From assembly GCF_004331645.1 (NCBI RefSeq), contig NZ_SJSK01000010.1, positions 1 through 60,113 of the forward strand: a DNA stretch of 60,113 nucleotides, read 5' to 3'. The number at the start of each line of letters is the position of its first letter. The first letter of the stretch is position 1. Source of the DNA: Pedobacter frigiditerrae. Lineage in GTDB: Bacteria; Bacteroidota; Bacteroidia; Sphingobacteriales; Sphingobacteriaceae. Under the pieces are notes generated by a model. That model was given only the letters and a program-made list of their open reading frames with translations. It did not search any database and was not told the DNA's origin. A program made the translations under genes and the position numbers. Positions 7,845 to 17,180 of this stretch are shown piece by piece.

Positions 7845-8000
7845 TATATCGAAGGAGGTACGACTGCCTGTCCCGATACTTCATCGGGAAGATATCTCTG
7901 AGCTATCACTTGCCATATTGATAACAGTCTGCGAATTTAGGTTGGTGCTTAAGAAACTTAGAGATTTCTCCTCGTGAAGAACTCGTTCGAAATGCCGCAA
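7845..8000. repeat. Intergenic ATCGAAGG-type hairpin repeat
   Basis: Begins ATCGAAGGAGGTACGACTG and ends GTTCGAAATGCCG, with internal GATATCTC and AGAGATTTCTC and a nested CCCGATaCTTCATCGGG hairpin. The same unit type is tandemly arranged at 37313-38070. Confidence 0.55.
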
Positions 8001-8011
8001 AGTAAGAAAAA

Positions 8012-9325
8012 CTACTTCGCAGCAACTCTCCAAATAATTCCACTTACATCGTCTGCAACTAGCAAGGCACCGTCTTGCGCAACTGCTACGCCAACAGGTT
8101 TGCCATAAACTTCTTTCTCGTCTTTCACAAAACCAGTTAAGAAATCTTCTAATTGCCCAGTGGGCTTCCCGTTTTTAAAAGGAACGAAGGCTACTTTATA
8201 GCCTACGAACTGTGAGCGGTTCCATGAACCATGCTGACCAATAAATACACCGCCTTGATATTTAGCTGGGAATTTTTTGGCAGTATAAAAAGCTAAACCC
8301 AAAGAAGCAGTGTGTGCGCCAACAGGAATGTCAGGAACAAGTGCTTTTGCTACCAAATCAGGGTTTTGCCCTTTTAATCGAGGGTCTTCATTCTGGCCGA
8401 AATAAGAAAAAGGCCAGCCATAAAAAGCACCTTCCTTAACACTGGTAATGTAATCTGGCACTAAATCATCACCTAAGCCATCACGTTCGTTTACTGCTGT
8501 CCACAGTGCATTTGTACCCGGAGCCCACGCCATCCCCACAGGGTTGCGTAAACCACTTCCATATATTTTTTCTCCAGTACCATCTGGATTAAACTCTAAA
8601 ATATTTGCTCTTCTAATTTCATTTGGTAAACCACGTTCTGCCACATTACTGCCAGAGCCTACAGTAACATAAATTTTAGTTTGCGCTGCGTTTACAATTA
8701 AATTTCGTGTCCAATGGTTATTGTAACCACCAGCTGGCAATTCTAAAATCTTTTTACCAGCAGCTTTAATTTCTGTATCTCCAGCTTGGTATGGGTACAT
8801 CCAAACGCCGTCTGTATTGGCCACATAGAATGAGTTGCCTATAAAGGCTGCGCCATAAGGCTGATTTAGCCCTGTTAAAAAAGTGAAGATTACTTCAGGT
8901 TTTCCATCTTTATCAGCATCTCTAAATAACATTATCGTATTTACACTCTTGCCTTGAACTTCAGATTTCGCTTTGCCGCTTATTTCATTGGCCGCTTGTT
9001 CTACCTTTGTTCTTTGCGAATTAGAAAGTACTACAATAACATCTCCATTAGGTGCAATGACAATATTTCTAGGACTTTTCATACCCTCTGCAAATTTAGT
9101 AACCACAAATCCTGCAGGTGCAGTCGGTGTTTTGCCTTCTGGCCAAGCTACCACTTTACTAAAGTTGGTCTTACTAGCTTTTGTATCTGCTTCAGGTAAC
9201 TCTATAGTTTTGCCTACCCCTGTTTTTACTTTTGCAGCTGGTGTAGTCTGGCTGTTTGAATTGCTATAACTACCCAATAAGATAGCGCTTGATAATAGGG
9301 TTAAACGCAGGAATTGATTTTTCAT
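8012..9325 (-). CDS. PQQ-dependent sugar dehydrogenase / sorbosone dehydrogenase family
   Basis: 437 residues with an N-terminal signal peptide (about 1-25). The body is a predicted six-bladed beta propeller: SPRNIVIAPNGDVIVVLSN, YGAAFIGNSFYVANTDG, NPVGMAWAP, FYGWPFSYFGQNEDPR, HTASLGLAFY and GQHGSWNRS follow the order of soluble PQQ glucose or sorbosone dehydrogenases. The family oxidises sugars in the periplasm using PQQ. Many members in non-PQQ-making bacteria have unknown cofactor status, and no pqq genes are visible. It stands alone between the TonB receptor and small membrane genes on the same strand. Confidence 0.85.
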   Translation of the reverse strand: MKNQFLRLTLLSSAILLGSYSNSNSQTTPAAKVKTGVGKTIELPEADTKASKTNFSKVVAWPEGKTPTAPAGFVVTKFAEGMKSPRNIVIAPNGDVIVVLSNSQRTKVEQAANEISGKAKSEVQGKSVNTIMLFRDADKDGKPEVIFTFLTGLNQPYGAAFIGNSFYVANTDGVWMYPYQAGDTEIKAAGKKILELPAGGYNNHWTRNLIVNAAQTKIYVTVGSGSNVAERGLPNEIRRANILEFNPDGTGEKIYGSGLRNPVGMAWAPGTNALWTAVNERDGLGDDLVPDYITSVKEGAFYGWPFSYFGQNEDPRLKGQNPDLVAKALVPDIPVGAHTASLGLAFYTAKKFPAKYQGGVFIGQHGSWNRSQFVGYKVAFVPFKNGKPTGQLEDFLTGFVKDEKEVYGKPVGVAVAQDGALLVADDVSGIIWRVAAK

Positions 9326-9391
9326 TTAATGACAATTAAGGATGTTAATGGCTAACATTCAAATTTAGAAGTTGTTTTCTTGTTTTTGGTA

Positions 9392-9937
9392 TTAATAAGA
9401 GATGTATTCATTTTGTTGCGAAAGTATAATGACAATTGAAGCTAATATTAATAACCACCAAATGGAACCAATAACAATCAGGAAGATTTGTCTGCCATTA
9501 AAACGGTCTTGCACAATAACTTCATAACCAGTATCATTCATTTTTGCATAGTTTAATGCTTTAAATGGTTTAATAAAACAGGTTAATGCAAAAATTGACA
9601 TTAATCCATAGGGCTCGGGTAAATAAGACAATAAAATCAAGAATAAGTACGCAATAAATAGTAAGCTTGGCGAATAATTTTTTTGATAATTCTTTGCTTT
9701 TGCAAGATCAATTATCTTGCTAAATAGCCTGATTAAAAAGAAGATACCGAAGATGGTTCTTATGGCAGGCATAATGTCTGTATTTTCTTTTTCTTGAAAA
9801 AATCTCCAGGCTTTATAATTCCACCAGATGGAGTAAAGGCCAAAAGTGATAACTGATAAGAAGATAAATTTATTTAAGCTAATGATGTATTGGGGCTCGA
9901 TGGTTTGTTCTGCAATAGAAAGTTTGTCATCTAACAT
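9392..9937 (-). CDS. DUF4234-like membrane protein
   Basis: 181 residues. Residues 22-45 (NKFIFLSVITFGLYSIWWNYKAW) carry the TFGLYxIWW motif typical of DUF4234 membrane proteins. Three further hydrophobic segments lie near 64-78, 92-120 and 150-172. No enzymatic residues are apparent. It is co-directional with the next gene upstream and separated by 43 bases. Function unknown. Confidence 0.65.
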   Translation of the reverse strand: MLDDKLSIAEQTIEPQYIISLNKFIFLSVITFGLYSIWWNYKAWRFFQEKENTDIMPAIRTIFGIFFLIRLFSKIIDLAKAKNYQKNYSPSLLFIAYLFLILLSYLPEPYGLMSIFALTCFIKPFKALNYAKMNDTGYEVIVQDRFNGRQIFLIVIGSIWWLLILASIVIILSQQNEYISY

Positions 9938-9980
9938 ATCTTTTTAATTGGAAGGTTAAGTTTTGATTTCTGTTAATTGA

Positions 9981-10484
9981 TTAATTTTCTAGCTTAATCT
10001 TAACATTCTTCAATTTTTTAAATATTTCACGAAGTGCTAAAATTTGATGTTCATTTAACGCTTTTTTTGATATCAGATTAGTAGAACCTTTTGCCAGGTG
10101 TATGATGAACCAATTCTTAAGTTCTTCCACTTTATAAAGGGAGTTTAACTTGATTTTGGAATTAAAGTTCGAACCAATTATCCTTAGATTATCATTATCA
10201 AACTGATATTCATTTGCACCATTTAAAACATTATAATTCTTAAAGTTTTTTTTTGCTGAAAAATATATACCCAAAGGCATCATAAAGACAATAACAAGCC
10301 CTAATACAGGTTGATATGAGGGATAACCCTCTATAATGTCATAAATTTCAAAAAAATCTATTATTGAAATAGTAATAAATATAATTCCGAGAAGTAATGT
10401 CAATATAGAGCCAATCTTTTTATAAAATAATATGTAATTCAATTTCAAATAGTCACTGAATTCAATTTTATTGTGAAAGTTCAT
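9981..10484 (-). CDS. YcxB-like membrane protein
   Basis: 167 residues. An N-terminal FSDYLKLNYILFYKK segment is followed by two hydrophobic helices (about 25-47 and 58-78) and a C-terminal beta-rich domain with NGANEYQFDNDNLRIIG...SKIKLNSLYKVEE and a final ISKKALNEHQILALREIF helix. This layout is that of YcxB-like proteins, whose C-terminal part resembles a PH fold. Role unknown. It is probably cotranscribed with the DUF4234-like gene. Confidence 0.65.
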   Translation of the reverse strand: MNFHNKIEFSDYLKLNYILFYKKIGSILTLLLGIIFITISIIDFFEIYDIIEGYPSYQPVLGLVIVFMMPLGIYFSAKKNFKNYNVLNGANEYQFDNDNLRIIGSNFNSKIKLNSLYKVEELKNWFIIHLAKGSTNLISKKALNEHQILALREIFKKLKNVKIKLEN

Positions 10485-10511
10485 TTTCTTTATTCTTTTA
10501 ATTTTAAAAAT

Positions 10512-11018
10512 CTATCCAAACTTCAATCTCCAACTTAGCAAGTTTCCATCCTCATCCACTTTTTCGAAGTGATTACTTTCTAAAATATGCCAAGAAGCCG
10601 GATTGTCTTTTGCGGTTTGGGCGAAAATAGATTTCACGTTGTCTTGCCTTTTGGCCCATTCAATGATACAGGCTACAGCCTCGGTCATGTAACCTTTGCC
10701 CCTAAAATCTTCATAAGTTCCATAACCAATTTCTATTTCTCCATCTTCTGCAGGCTCTCCAACAAAACAAATGTCACCAACCATTCTGCTTTCTGCTTTT
10801 AAAATGATAGTCCACAAGGTGGAAAAAAGATGATTTTTGCCTGTATCGGCAACGTTTGGCAAGATTGTTTCTGCTAATGCCTCTCTTAATTCTGGCGTAA
10901 TTATTTTCTTGGTTGGATTTAATTTTAATTCCGCCTCCAAAGAATTGTCATTCGCAATATACTTGATCAATTGGTCGTGAGAAAGCGGTTTTAGGATGAG
11001 ATTTTGGCTGGAGATCAT
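10512..11018 (-). CDS. GNAT family N-acetyltransferase (RimJ/RimL type)
   Basis: 168 residues starting SSQNLILKPLSHDQLIKYI, the usual opening of RimJ/RimL-type acetyltransferases. The acetyl-CoA site is seen as IGYGTYEDFRGKGYMTEAV near residues 97-115 (R/Q-x-x-G-x-G/A), and the end has ASWHILESNHFEKV, the standard N-x-x-S-x-x-V-x-E-K-x-G-F-like block. It transfers acetyl groups to an amine of a small molecule or a protein N-terminus; the substrate is not predictable. Confidence 0.85.
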   Translation of the reverse strand: MISSQNLILKPLSHDQLIKYIANDNSLEAELKLNPTKKIITPELREALAETILPNVADTGKNHLFSTLWTIILKAESRMVGDICFVGEPAEDGEIEIGYGTYEDFRGKGYMTEAVACIIEWAKRQDNVKSIFAQTAKDNPASWHILESNHFEKVDEDGNLLSWRLKFG

Positions 11019-11097
11019 TAGAAAATATTAGTATCAGGAAGGATGTTTGCTCAAAAATATGAAATATATTGAAGCAAATAAGATTTTAATAATCCTA

Positions 11098-12393
11098 CTA
11101 CTTTTTACCAATCTTTCTGTCTATTAGCCATTGCTCAAGTGTCTCCCAAAAACCCATTGCGTATTCAAAGCTCAAAGGTTCATTGTAGTAACCATTTTTT
11201 GCAACCATCCCATTGTGTGCCATTTTAGGAATAATAGCAACTGTGTAATCATTGTTTTTTGCTAATTGCAAGGCAGATTTAATTCTAGGATAGCTCTTTT
11301 GTGAATTTACATTACAGTCTTTTTCGCCCATTAACCATATTGTAGGTGTTTTAATATGCTGTAAGTAATTGTAGCTGTCGTAACTTAAATTCTTGCTTAA
11401 CCACGTCCACCATTTTAATGAGCTCAAAGTTTTAGTTCTTTCTTGTGGATATACCTTTTTAAACCATTCTTTATCTCTATAACTCAATATTTGTTTATTT
11501 CCATCTTCCCAAGTTTTGCCTTTTGCTGCTAAATCCCAATTAGCATGATACATAGCCATGATTTCGTTTATTTCACTGGTTGTAAAGCCATCTGCTAGTA
11601 ACGAACTTTTATATTCATGGCTAATGGTGTTAAAAACATTTTCACCAGCCCCAACCCTCATTACCAAAAAAGCAAGATCTTTAACTTTTGAGGCAGCAAT
11701 ACTGCCAGTCCATCCGCCTTGGCTATTTCCCATTATCCCTATTTTATGAGGATCAATGCTTTTGCTCGCCTTTAAAAAATCTACACCAGCTATTATATCA
11801 TTAGCCAACTCATCAAAACTTGCGGTTTCCCAATCACCACTAGATGCTCCTGCGCCTTGTTTGTCGAAAGTAAGTATACCAATTCCCAACTGCAGAAAAA
11901 AGGTAGTGAAAAATCCAACACCCCTTGTTGCTGCACCTGAACCATGGGCAAATACCACTACTGGATGTTTTCCTTCTGTGGCGGGTAAGTAAAGATCACC
12001 TTTGATTAAATTTTTGCCACTCTGAAACGATATGGATTCAACTTGATGTGGCGCAACCTTTTTGGCAATAGCTTTTGTTTTGTCATTGACAATTGCTAAG
12101 CCATCAATTTTGTTGTCTTTTGAAATGAACGCAAATGTTTTGGTGCTATCATTTATGTCTCTAAAATTACCGGGTGAGGTGGGATTGAGCAGTCCAATTT
12201 TTAAAGTTTTAAGGTCAAGATAAGCTAAGCTCTGATTTAATTCATCGAAAATCCCAAGCGTGATGCGATGCTCATTTCCAAAATCATATGTGCCTTCATA
12301 TTGATATAATTCATTTCTTGATATTGACTTTTGCTGAGCTTGACTTACTCCGTAGGTGAAAAAGAGGAGTGCAAAAAGATATTTATAACACAT
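11098..12393 (-). CDS. Secreted alpha/beta hydrolase
   Basis: 431 residues with a signal peptide ending at about residue 19 (GVSQAQ). Residues 145-430 form the hydrolase fold: HGSG oxyanion region (150-153), nucleophile elbow GNSQG with Ser224, Asp359 in MGEKD and His393 in KMAHNG, so the catalytic triad looks complete. Residues 25-120 are an extra N-terminal beta domain found in Bacteroidetes periplasmic esterase/peptidase-like hydrolases. The likely reaction is ester or amide hydrolysis in the periplasm; the substrate is unknown. It is divergent from icd. Confidence 0.85.
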   Translation of the reverse strand: MCYKYLFALLFFTYGVSQAQQKSISRNELYQYEGTYDFGNEHRITLGIFDELNQSLAYLDLKTLKIGLLNPTSPGNFRDINDSTKTFAFISKDNKIDGLAIVNDKTKAIAKKVAPHQVESISFQSGKNLIKGDLYLPATEGKHPVVVFAHGSGAATRGVGFFTTFFLQLGIGILTFDKQGAGASSGDWETASFDELANDIIAGVDFLKASKSIDPHKIGIMGNSQGGWTGSIAASKVKDLAFLVMRVGAGENVFNTISHEYKSSLLADGFTTSEINEIMAMYHANWDLAAKGKTWEDGNKQILSYRDKEWFKKVYPQERTKTLSSLKWWTWLSKNLSYDSYNYLQHIKTPTIWLMGEKDCNVNSQKSYPRIKSALQLAKNNDYTVAIIPKMAHNGMVAKNGYYNEPLSFEYAMGFWETLEQWLIDRKIGKK

Positions 12394-12612
12394 AAAATAG
12401 ATTTGATTGCTCTTTTGACGCTTTAGTTCAAAAATAGGTTACATCTATTAGCTTATTTCATTAATGATAGCCGTTAGACCATTATGGTCTTTATTCAAAA
12501 TCCTTAATTAACAATTCAATGTCTTTAAATTCATCTGATTATTTTATCTTTAGGCGATTTTAAGAAAAGGGTTAATTTCAAAACCCAATCCACCTAAACA
12601 AATACCAAAATT

Positions 12613-14832
12613 ATGTCAAATACATCTAAGATCATCTACACCAAAACAGACGAGGCGCCAATGTTGGCCACTTATTCCTTATTACCTATTGTGCAAGCTT
12701 TTACTGCTTCGGCAGGTATTGATGTAGAAACTAGAGATATTTCATTGGCAGGAAGAATTTTAGCAAACTTCCCAGAATATTTAAAAGACGATCAAAAAAT
12801 AGGTGATGCTTTAACTGAGCTTGGTGCACTAGCAACAACCCCAGAAGCTAACATCATCAAATTACCAAACGTTTCTGCCTCTATTCCGCAGTTGGTAGGT
12901 GCAATTACCGAGTTACAGGCCCAAGGTTACGCCTTGCCAAACTATCCTGATAATGCACAGACAGAAGAAGAAAAAGCAATTAAAGCTAAATACGGCAAGG
13001 TATTGGGGTCTGCAGTAAACCCGGTTTTACGTGAAGGTAACTCAGATAGAAGAGCACCTAAAGCCGTTAAGAATTACGCAAAGGTTAACCCACACTCAAT
13101 GGGTGCTTGGTCTGCAGATTCTAAAACTCGTGTAGCGAGCATGAGCGAAGGTGATTTTTACGGTTCAGAGAAATCTGTAACCATAGCAGATGCCACTCAA
13201 TTTAAAATAGAATTTGTAGCTGAAGATGGAGCTGTAACTGAATTAAAAGGTTTGGCTAATTTAAAGGCTGGTGAAGTAATCGATAGCTCTGCTTTAAGTT
13301 TATCAGCATTAAAAGCGTTTGTGGCTAAAGAAATTGTAGCCACTAGAGCTGCAGGAACATTATTGTCTGCTCACTTAAAAGCAACAATGATGAAAGTTTC
13401 TGATCCGCTAATTTTTGGTGCAATTGTAGAAGTTTACTTCGCAGATGTATTTACAAAATATGCAGATTTATTTAAGGAATTGAACGTTGATACAAGCAAT
13501 GGATTAGGTGATGTTTATGCAAAGATTGCTGGTAATCCTAAACAAGCCGAAGTTGAGGCTGATTTAGCTGCGGCTATTGCAAACGGCCCGGCATTGGCAA
13601 TGGTAAACTCTGATAAAGGAATTACTAATTTGCACGTACCATCAGATGTAATTGTAGATGCTTCTATGCCAGCAATGATTCGTACATCTGGACAGATGTG
13701 GAACGCAGCAGGCAAATCTCAAGATACTACAGCTTTAATCCCTGATCGTTGTTACGCTGGCGTTTATACTGCCACAATAGATGATTGTAAAGCCTATGGT
13801 GCTTTTGATGTAACTACCATGGGTTCTGTGCCTAACGTAGGTTTAATGGCTCAAAAAGCTGAGGAATATGGTTCACACGATAAAACTTTCCAAGCAAAAG
13901 CAAATGGAACAATCCGTGTAACTGATGCAGAAGGTAAAGTTTTCTTCGACCAAAAGGTAGAAAAGGGCGATATATTCCGCATGTGCCAAACTAAAGATGC
14001 ACCAATACAAGATTGGGTAAAATTAGCGGTAAATAGAGCTCGTTTATCTGCAACTCCTGCTGTTTTCTGGTTAGATGAAAATAGAGCACACGATAGAGAG
14101 ATTATCGCGAAAGTGAAAAAATATTTAGCTGACCATGATACTAACGGATTAGATATTCAAATTTTGGCTCCAGTAGAAGCCACTAAATATACTTTAGAAA
14201 GAATTAGAAAAGGATTAGATACCATCTCGGTAACTGGTAACGTATTACGTGATTATTTAACAGACTTATTCCCAATTTTAGAATTAGGAACTTCTGCAAA
14301 AATGTTATCTATCGTTCCGTTGATGAATGGTGGTGGCTTGTTCGAAACAGGTGCCGGTGGTTCTGCTCCAAAACACATTGAGCAGTTTATTGAAGAAGGC
14401 TATTTACGTTGGGATTCATTAGGTGAGTTTTTAGCATTACAAGCTTCTTTAGAGCATTTGGCACAAACTCAAAACAATGCTAAAGCACAAGTATTAGCCG
14501 ATGCATTAGATGAAGCAAATGCATTATTTTTAGCAAATGACAAATCTCCAGGTAGAAAATTAGGAACCATTGATAACCGTGGCTCTCATTTCTATTTAGC
14601 TTTATATTGGGCTCAGGAATTAGCTAAACAAACAAAAGATGCTGATTTGCAAGCAAGATTTGCACCTTTAGCAAAAGCATTAACTGATAACGAAAGCAAG
14701 ATTGCTGAAGAGTTAATAGGTTCACAAGGTAAACCGCAAGAAATTGGTGGTTATTATCATCCAAATGATAAGTTGGCATATAAAGCAATGCGTCCAAGTG
14801 AAACATTGAATGCTACGTTGGCAAGTTTGTAA
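12613..14832 (+). CDS. icd: Isocitrate dehydrogenase, NADP-dependent, monomeric
   Basis: 739 residues, the length of the monomeric (type II) enzyme. It starts KIIYTKTDEAPMLATYSLLP and has the family blocks NPVLREGNSDRRAP, NPHSMGAWSADSKTRVASM, PALAMVNSDKGITNLHVPSD, MPAMIRTSGQMWN, IPDRCYAGVYTATIDDCK and LDENRAHDREI. It converts isocitrate to 2-oxoglutarate with NADP+ in the TCA cycle. It is a single gene with its own terminator and a 219 bp upstream gap shared with the divergent hydrolase. Confidence 0.97.
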   Translation: MSNTSKIIYTKTDEAPMLATYSLLPIVQAFTASAGIDVETRDISLAGRILANFPEYLKDDQKIGDALTELGALATTPEANIIKLPNVSASIPQLVGAITELQAQGYALPNYPDNAQTEEEKAIKAKYGKVLGSAVNPVLREGNSDRRAPKAVKNYAKVNPHSMGAWSADSKTRVASMSEGDFYGSEKSVTIADATQFKIEFVAEDGAVTELKGLANLKAGEVIDSSALSLSALKAFVAKEIVATRAAGTLLSAHLKATMMKVSDPLIFGAIVEVYFADVFTKYADLFKELNVDTSNGLGDVYAKIAGNPKQAEVEADLAAAIANGPALAMVNSDKGITNLHVPSDVIVDASMPAMIRTSGQMWNAAGKSQDTTALIPDRCYAGVYTATIDDCKAYGAFDVTTMGSVPNVGLMAQKAEEYGSHDKTFQAKANGTIRVTDAEGKVFFDQKVEKGDIFRMCQTKDAPIQDWVKLAVNRARLSATPAVFWLDENRAHDREIIAKVKKYLADHDTNGLDIQILAPVEATKYTLERIRKGLDTISVTGNVLRDYLTDLFPILELGTSAKMLSIVPLMNGGGLFETGAGGSAPKHIEQFIEEGYLRWDSLGEFLALQASLEHLAQTQNNAKAQVLADALDEANALFLANDKSPGRKLGTIDNRGSHFYLALYWAQELAKQTKDADLQARFAPLAKALTDNESKIAEELIGSQGKPQEIGGYYHPNDKLAYKAMRPSETLNATLASL

Positions 14833-14851
14833 GATAAAAAGTGATTTCCTT

Positions 14852-14912
14852 GGTTGGTGGCTCACCAACCAGTAGTATAGATCAGTCGTAGCTTTTTGTT
14901 ACGACTTTTTTG
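14852..14912 (+). terminator. Tandem terminator hairpins after icd
   Basis: GGTTGGTG-gct-CACCAACC (14852-14870) is followed by GTCGTA...TACGAC (14885-14905) and seven T residues. The GGTTGGTG hairpin also occurs at about 30737. Confidence 0.7.
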
Positions 14913-14923
14913 TTTTATATCTT

Positions 14924-15000
14924 TTGCCCGCTGATATCGGAGATTTCGCAGATAAGGAATAAAAATCTGCGTCATCAGTGTAAATCTGCGGGAGAAATTA
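14924..15000. repeat. CCCGCTGATATCGG repeat, copy 1
   Basis: Begins TGCCCGCTGATATCGG and ends AAATCTGCGGGAGAAATTA. The outer CCCGC and GCGGG pair and the inner AATCTGCG elements are repeated. A second copy lies at 15719-15799. Confidence 0.65.
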
Positions 15001-15067
15001 ACTGTAAGAAAATCAATTAATTCCCTTGTTTGTGATGACTCGCCAACCATATTAAAAATAACCAAGG

Positions 15068-15583
15068 CTATCTGGAGTTAATTTGCAATCTAGCTGAAAT
15101 AACTTTATGATTTTTAAGCAAATAATAAATAGCTGCAAAAAGTAAAGCCAAACAAGCAATAAAACTATATAGCTTTGTATTATTGCCGGGTTTATCAGTT
15201 TGATAGATATTTATATCATCAGCTTCTAATGAATAAACTTTTGGGCGTTTTGAGTTAAAATCGGATTTCTTTACCCAAACCTTTACTTGTCCTGCATTTT
15301 CTAGGGATAAATCTACTCCGCCAAGCGCATTAAATCCTTGATAAACACTATCAATATTTAATTTTATAGTGTATAGTCTTTTGTCGTCTCTTAAAGTAAA
15401 ATATAGTACAGCACATTTAACTGTTTTATTATCAATCATTATATCCTCAACAGTATTAATGGGTTTATTATAGAGTTGTCCTTTTATCATTATCAGATTG
15501 TTTTCTCCAAACAAAAGCTGAGTGAACAATACATAAAAGCCATAAAAAATGATAAATAAGATGATGATTAATATAGCTCTCAT
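15068..15583 (-). CDS. Hypothetical two-helix membrane protein
   Basis: 171 residues. One membrane helix lies at residues 3-23 (AILIIILFIIFYGFYVLF) and another near 140-158 (FIACLALLFAAIYYLL). The part between them is soluble, with beta-rich segments (MIKGQLYNKP, CAVLYFTLRDDKRLYTIKLN, QVKVWVKKSDF). This is a topology like small DUF3592-type proteins that hold an extracytoplasmic beta domain, but I cannot assign the family. It is flanked on both sides by repeats. Confidence 0.55.
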   Translation of the reverse strand: MRAILIIILFIIFYGFYVLFTQLLFGENNLIMIKGQLYNKPINTVEDIMIDNKTVKCAVLYFTLRDDKRLYTIKLNIDSVYQGFNALGGVDLSLENAGQVKVWVKKSDFNSKRPKVYSLEADDINIYQTDKPGNNTKLYSFIACLALLFAAIYYLLKNHKVISARLQINSR

Positions 15584-15718
15584 TATATTAACTAACTATT
15601 TAGTTAAATATAGTTAACTTATTTATTAAAACAAATTTCCAATCCATTTATTCCTTGGTGTCCTCACCCGCTAATTAAAAGTCCTAGCATCTCGTTACGA
15701 CTTTTTTGTTTGCAATTT

Positions 15719-15799
15719 TTGCCCGCTGATATCGGGGATTTCGCAGAAAAAAAGGGATTAAAAATCTGCGTCTTCTCCGTAAATCTGCGGGAGAAATTA
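15719..15799. repeat. CCCGCTGATATCGG repeat, copy 2
   Basis: Same element as 14924-15000, including the preceding TTACGACTTTTTTGTTT stretch. The rest of 15584-15970 holds this repeat, a CCTGCCTG palindrome and the 5' region of the next gene. Confidence 0.65.
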
Positions 15800-15881
15800 T
15801 CTTGCTTTCATTTGCTAACTATAAAAGTCTCACTATTAAACTTCTCAATTCAATAATCTATCTGTGTCCATCCTTTTTATC

Positions 15882-15901
15882 CCTGCCTGCCGCCAGGCAG
15901 G
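15882..15901. repeat. CCTGCCTG/CAGGCAGG palindromic element
   Basis: CCTGCCTG-ccgc-CAGGCAGG family copy. Confidence 0.6.
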
Positions 15902-15970
15902 TGCGGTTAAATTTTCCAAAACAAATTTCCAATTCATTTCGTTATATTCATACCATAAATCGGATATACC

Positions 15971-16387
15971 ATGAGTACAGAAAATCAAAATCATAAACCA
16001 TCAAATGATAAATTACATCCAAGTGATCTTGGAGAAACCAAAGACTTTAACGATTTATCTTTTGATGAAAATAAACAAAGTTATGAGTTAGATGTAAAAG
16101 GGGAGGATAAAGATTACGACCATCCGATGCCTTATGAAACTGTTGCAACTGGTGCAATTGATGATAATTCTACTTTCGATGAAGCGAATCCTTATGTTGG
16201 GGATGAATACGCAACTGATGTAGACAAAGTAAACGATAAGTTAGATGAATTGGGAATGCATGTTGATAATACAGGTGAAAGTGTATTGCTAAGCCCTGAG
16301 GATGAAATTCTTGCCCGTACTGAGGAAGATGAAAGAGACGACTTAGATGAAGAGGGTTATCCTAAAAATGATGCGCCGAATGCTTAG
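15971..16387 (+). CDS. Acidic hypothetical protein
   Basis: 138 residues, strongly acidic and low in hydrophobic residues, probably largely disordered: DLGETKDFNDLSFDENKQ, then repeated D/E-rich runs and a final EEDERDDLDEEGYPKNDAPN. No signal peptide or membrane segment is seen. Small acidic proteins of this sort recur in Pedobacter-like genomes as stress-related or unknown proteins. The start at 15971 gives the whole conserved-looking frame. It converges with the response-regulator gene. Confidence 0.7.
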   Translation: MSTENQNHKPSNDKLHPSDLGETKDFNDLSFDENKQSYELDVKGEDKDYDHPMPYETVATGAIDDNSTFDEANPYVGDEYATDVDKVNDKLDELGMHVDNTGESVLLSPEDEILARTEEDERDDLDEEGYPKNDAPNA

Positions 16388-16431
16388 TTAAGGTATATTA
16401 TAAATTTATCTTATAAGAATTAGTTGACGGT

Positions 16432-17073
16432 TTAGCTGTCGAAGCCATTTTTTATGGCATAAACTGCTAAACCCACACGTGTTTTTAGTTCTAGTTTCTC
16501 GAATAAACTATCTCTGTAGCCTTCAACAGTTCGTGTGCTACAGTTCATTTGATTAGCAATTTCTTTATAGCTCATTTCGGTCACCGTAAAACGTAAAAAC
16601 GTTTTTTCTCTCTCGTTAAAATCTTTTTTATCGGATTGTTTGGCTCCGTTACTGATACTCGAAAATAATTTGCTAGCAGCCCAATCTGGGTAGTAGTGCC
16701 CGTTTTTGACTAAATGATTTAGCGCATCCGCCAATACTGTAGGGTGTACGTTTTTGAGCAAATATCCCTTAGCACCACTTTTAATCATCTTTATAAGACT
16801 ATGCTCGTCATCTTGCATGCTTAAAGCCATAATTAACACATCAGGGTAGGTTTCTTTAAGCCAAGCTGCAGTTTCAAATCCATCCATTATTGGCATGCTA
16901 ATATCTAACAATACCACATCGGGTACATTTCTGGGGTGCTTACATTTCTCTTGCAAATCTTTGCCATTCTCGCATTCGTAAAGTACTTCAAACTGCTCGA
17001 AATTTGCTAAGATAGTACTTAATGCCTTTGCAATTAAAATATGATCATCAACGATTACAATGCTAGTTTTCAT
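16432..17073 (-). CDS. NarL/LuxR-family response regulator
   Basis: 213 residues. The receiver domain (1-120) has the acidic pair Asp9-Asp10, phospho-acceptor Asp57 in VVLLDISMP and conserved Lys106 in KGYLLKN. The HTH (about 150-205) reads NEREKTFLRFTVTEMSYKEI then STRTVEGYRDSLFEKL, the LuxR/GerE pattern. It is the last gene of a four-gene minus-strand operon and should be phosphorylated by the kinase at 17181-17957. Its target may include the palindromic promoters at 19351-19981, which is inferred from proximity only. Confidence 0.9.
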   Translation of the reverse strand: MKTSIVIVDDHILIAKALSTILANFEQFEVLYECENGKDLQEKCKHPRNVPDVVLLDISMPIMDGFETAAWLKETYPDVLIMALSMQDDEHSLIKMIKSGAKGYLLKNVHPTVLADALNHLVKNGHYYPDWAASKLFSSISNGAKQSDKKDFNEREKTFLRFTVTEMSYKEIANQMNCSTRTVEGYRDSLFEKLELKTRVGLAVYAIKNGFDS

Positions 17074-17103
17074 CAGTATAATTTGTTTTTAATGGTAATG
17101 ATG

Positions 17104-17121
17104 TGCCAAAGGCATCCCTTT
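17104..17121 (-). repeat. Intercistronic hairpin
   Basis: CCAAAGG-catc-CCTTTGG lies between the kinase stop and the regulator start, with no T-run. It could be a processing or attenuation hairpin. Confidence 0.4.
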
Positions 17122-17180
17122 GGGGCCGTCATAGGTATGGTCACGATGCGTTGTGAACGTATGCCCATAGGAGTTTCATT

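Noticed and set aside
14862..15065. 67-codon minus-strand frame
   Set aside because: It is made of the terminator hairpin and the CCCGCTGATATCGG repeat; no conserved protein is apparent.
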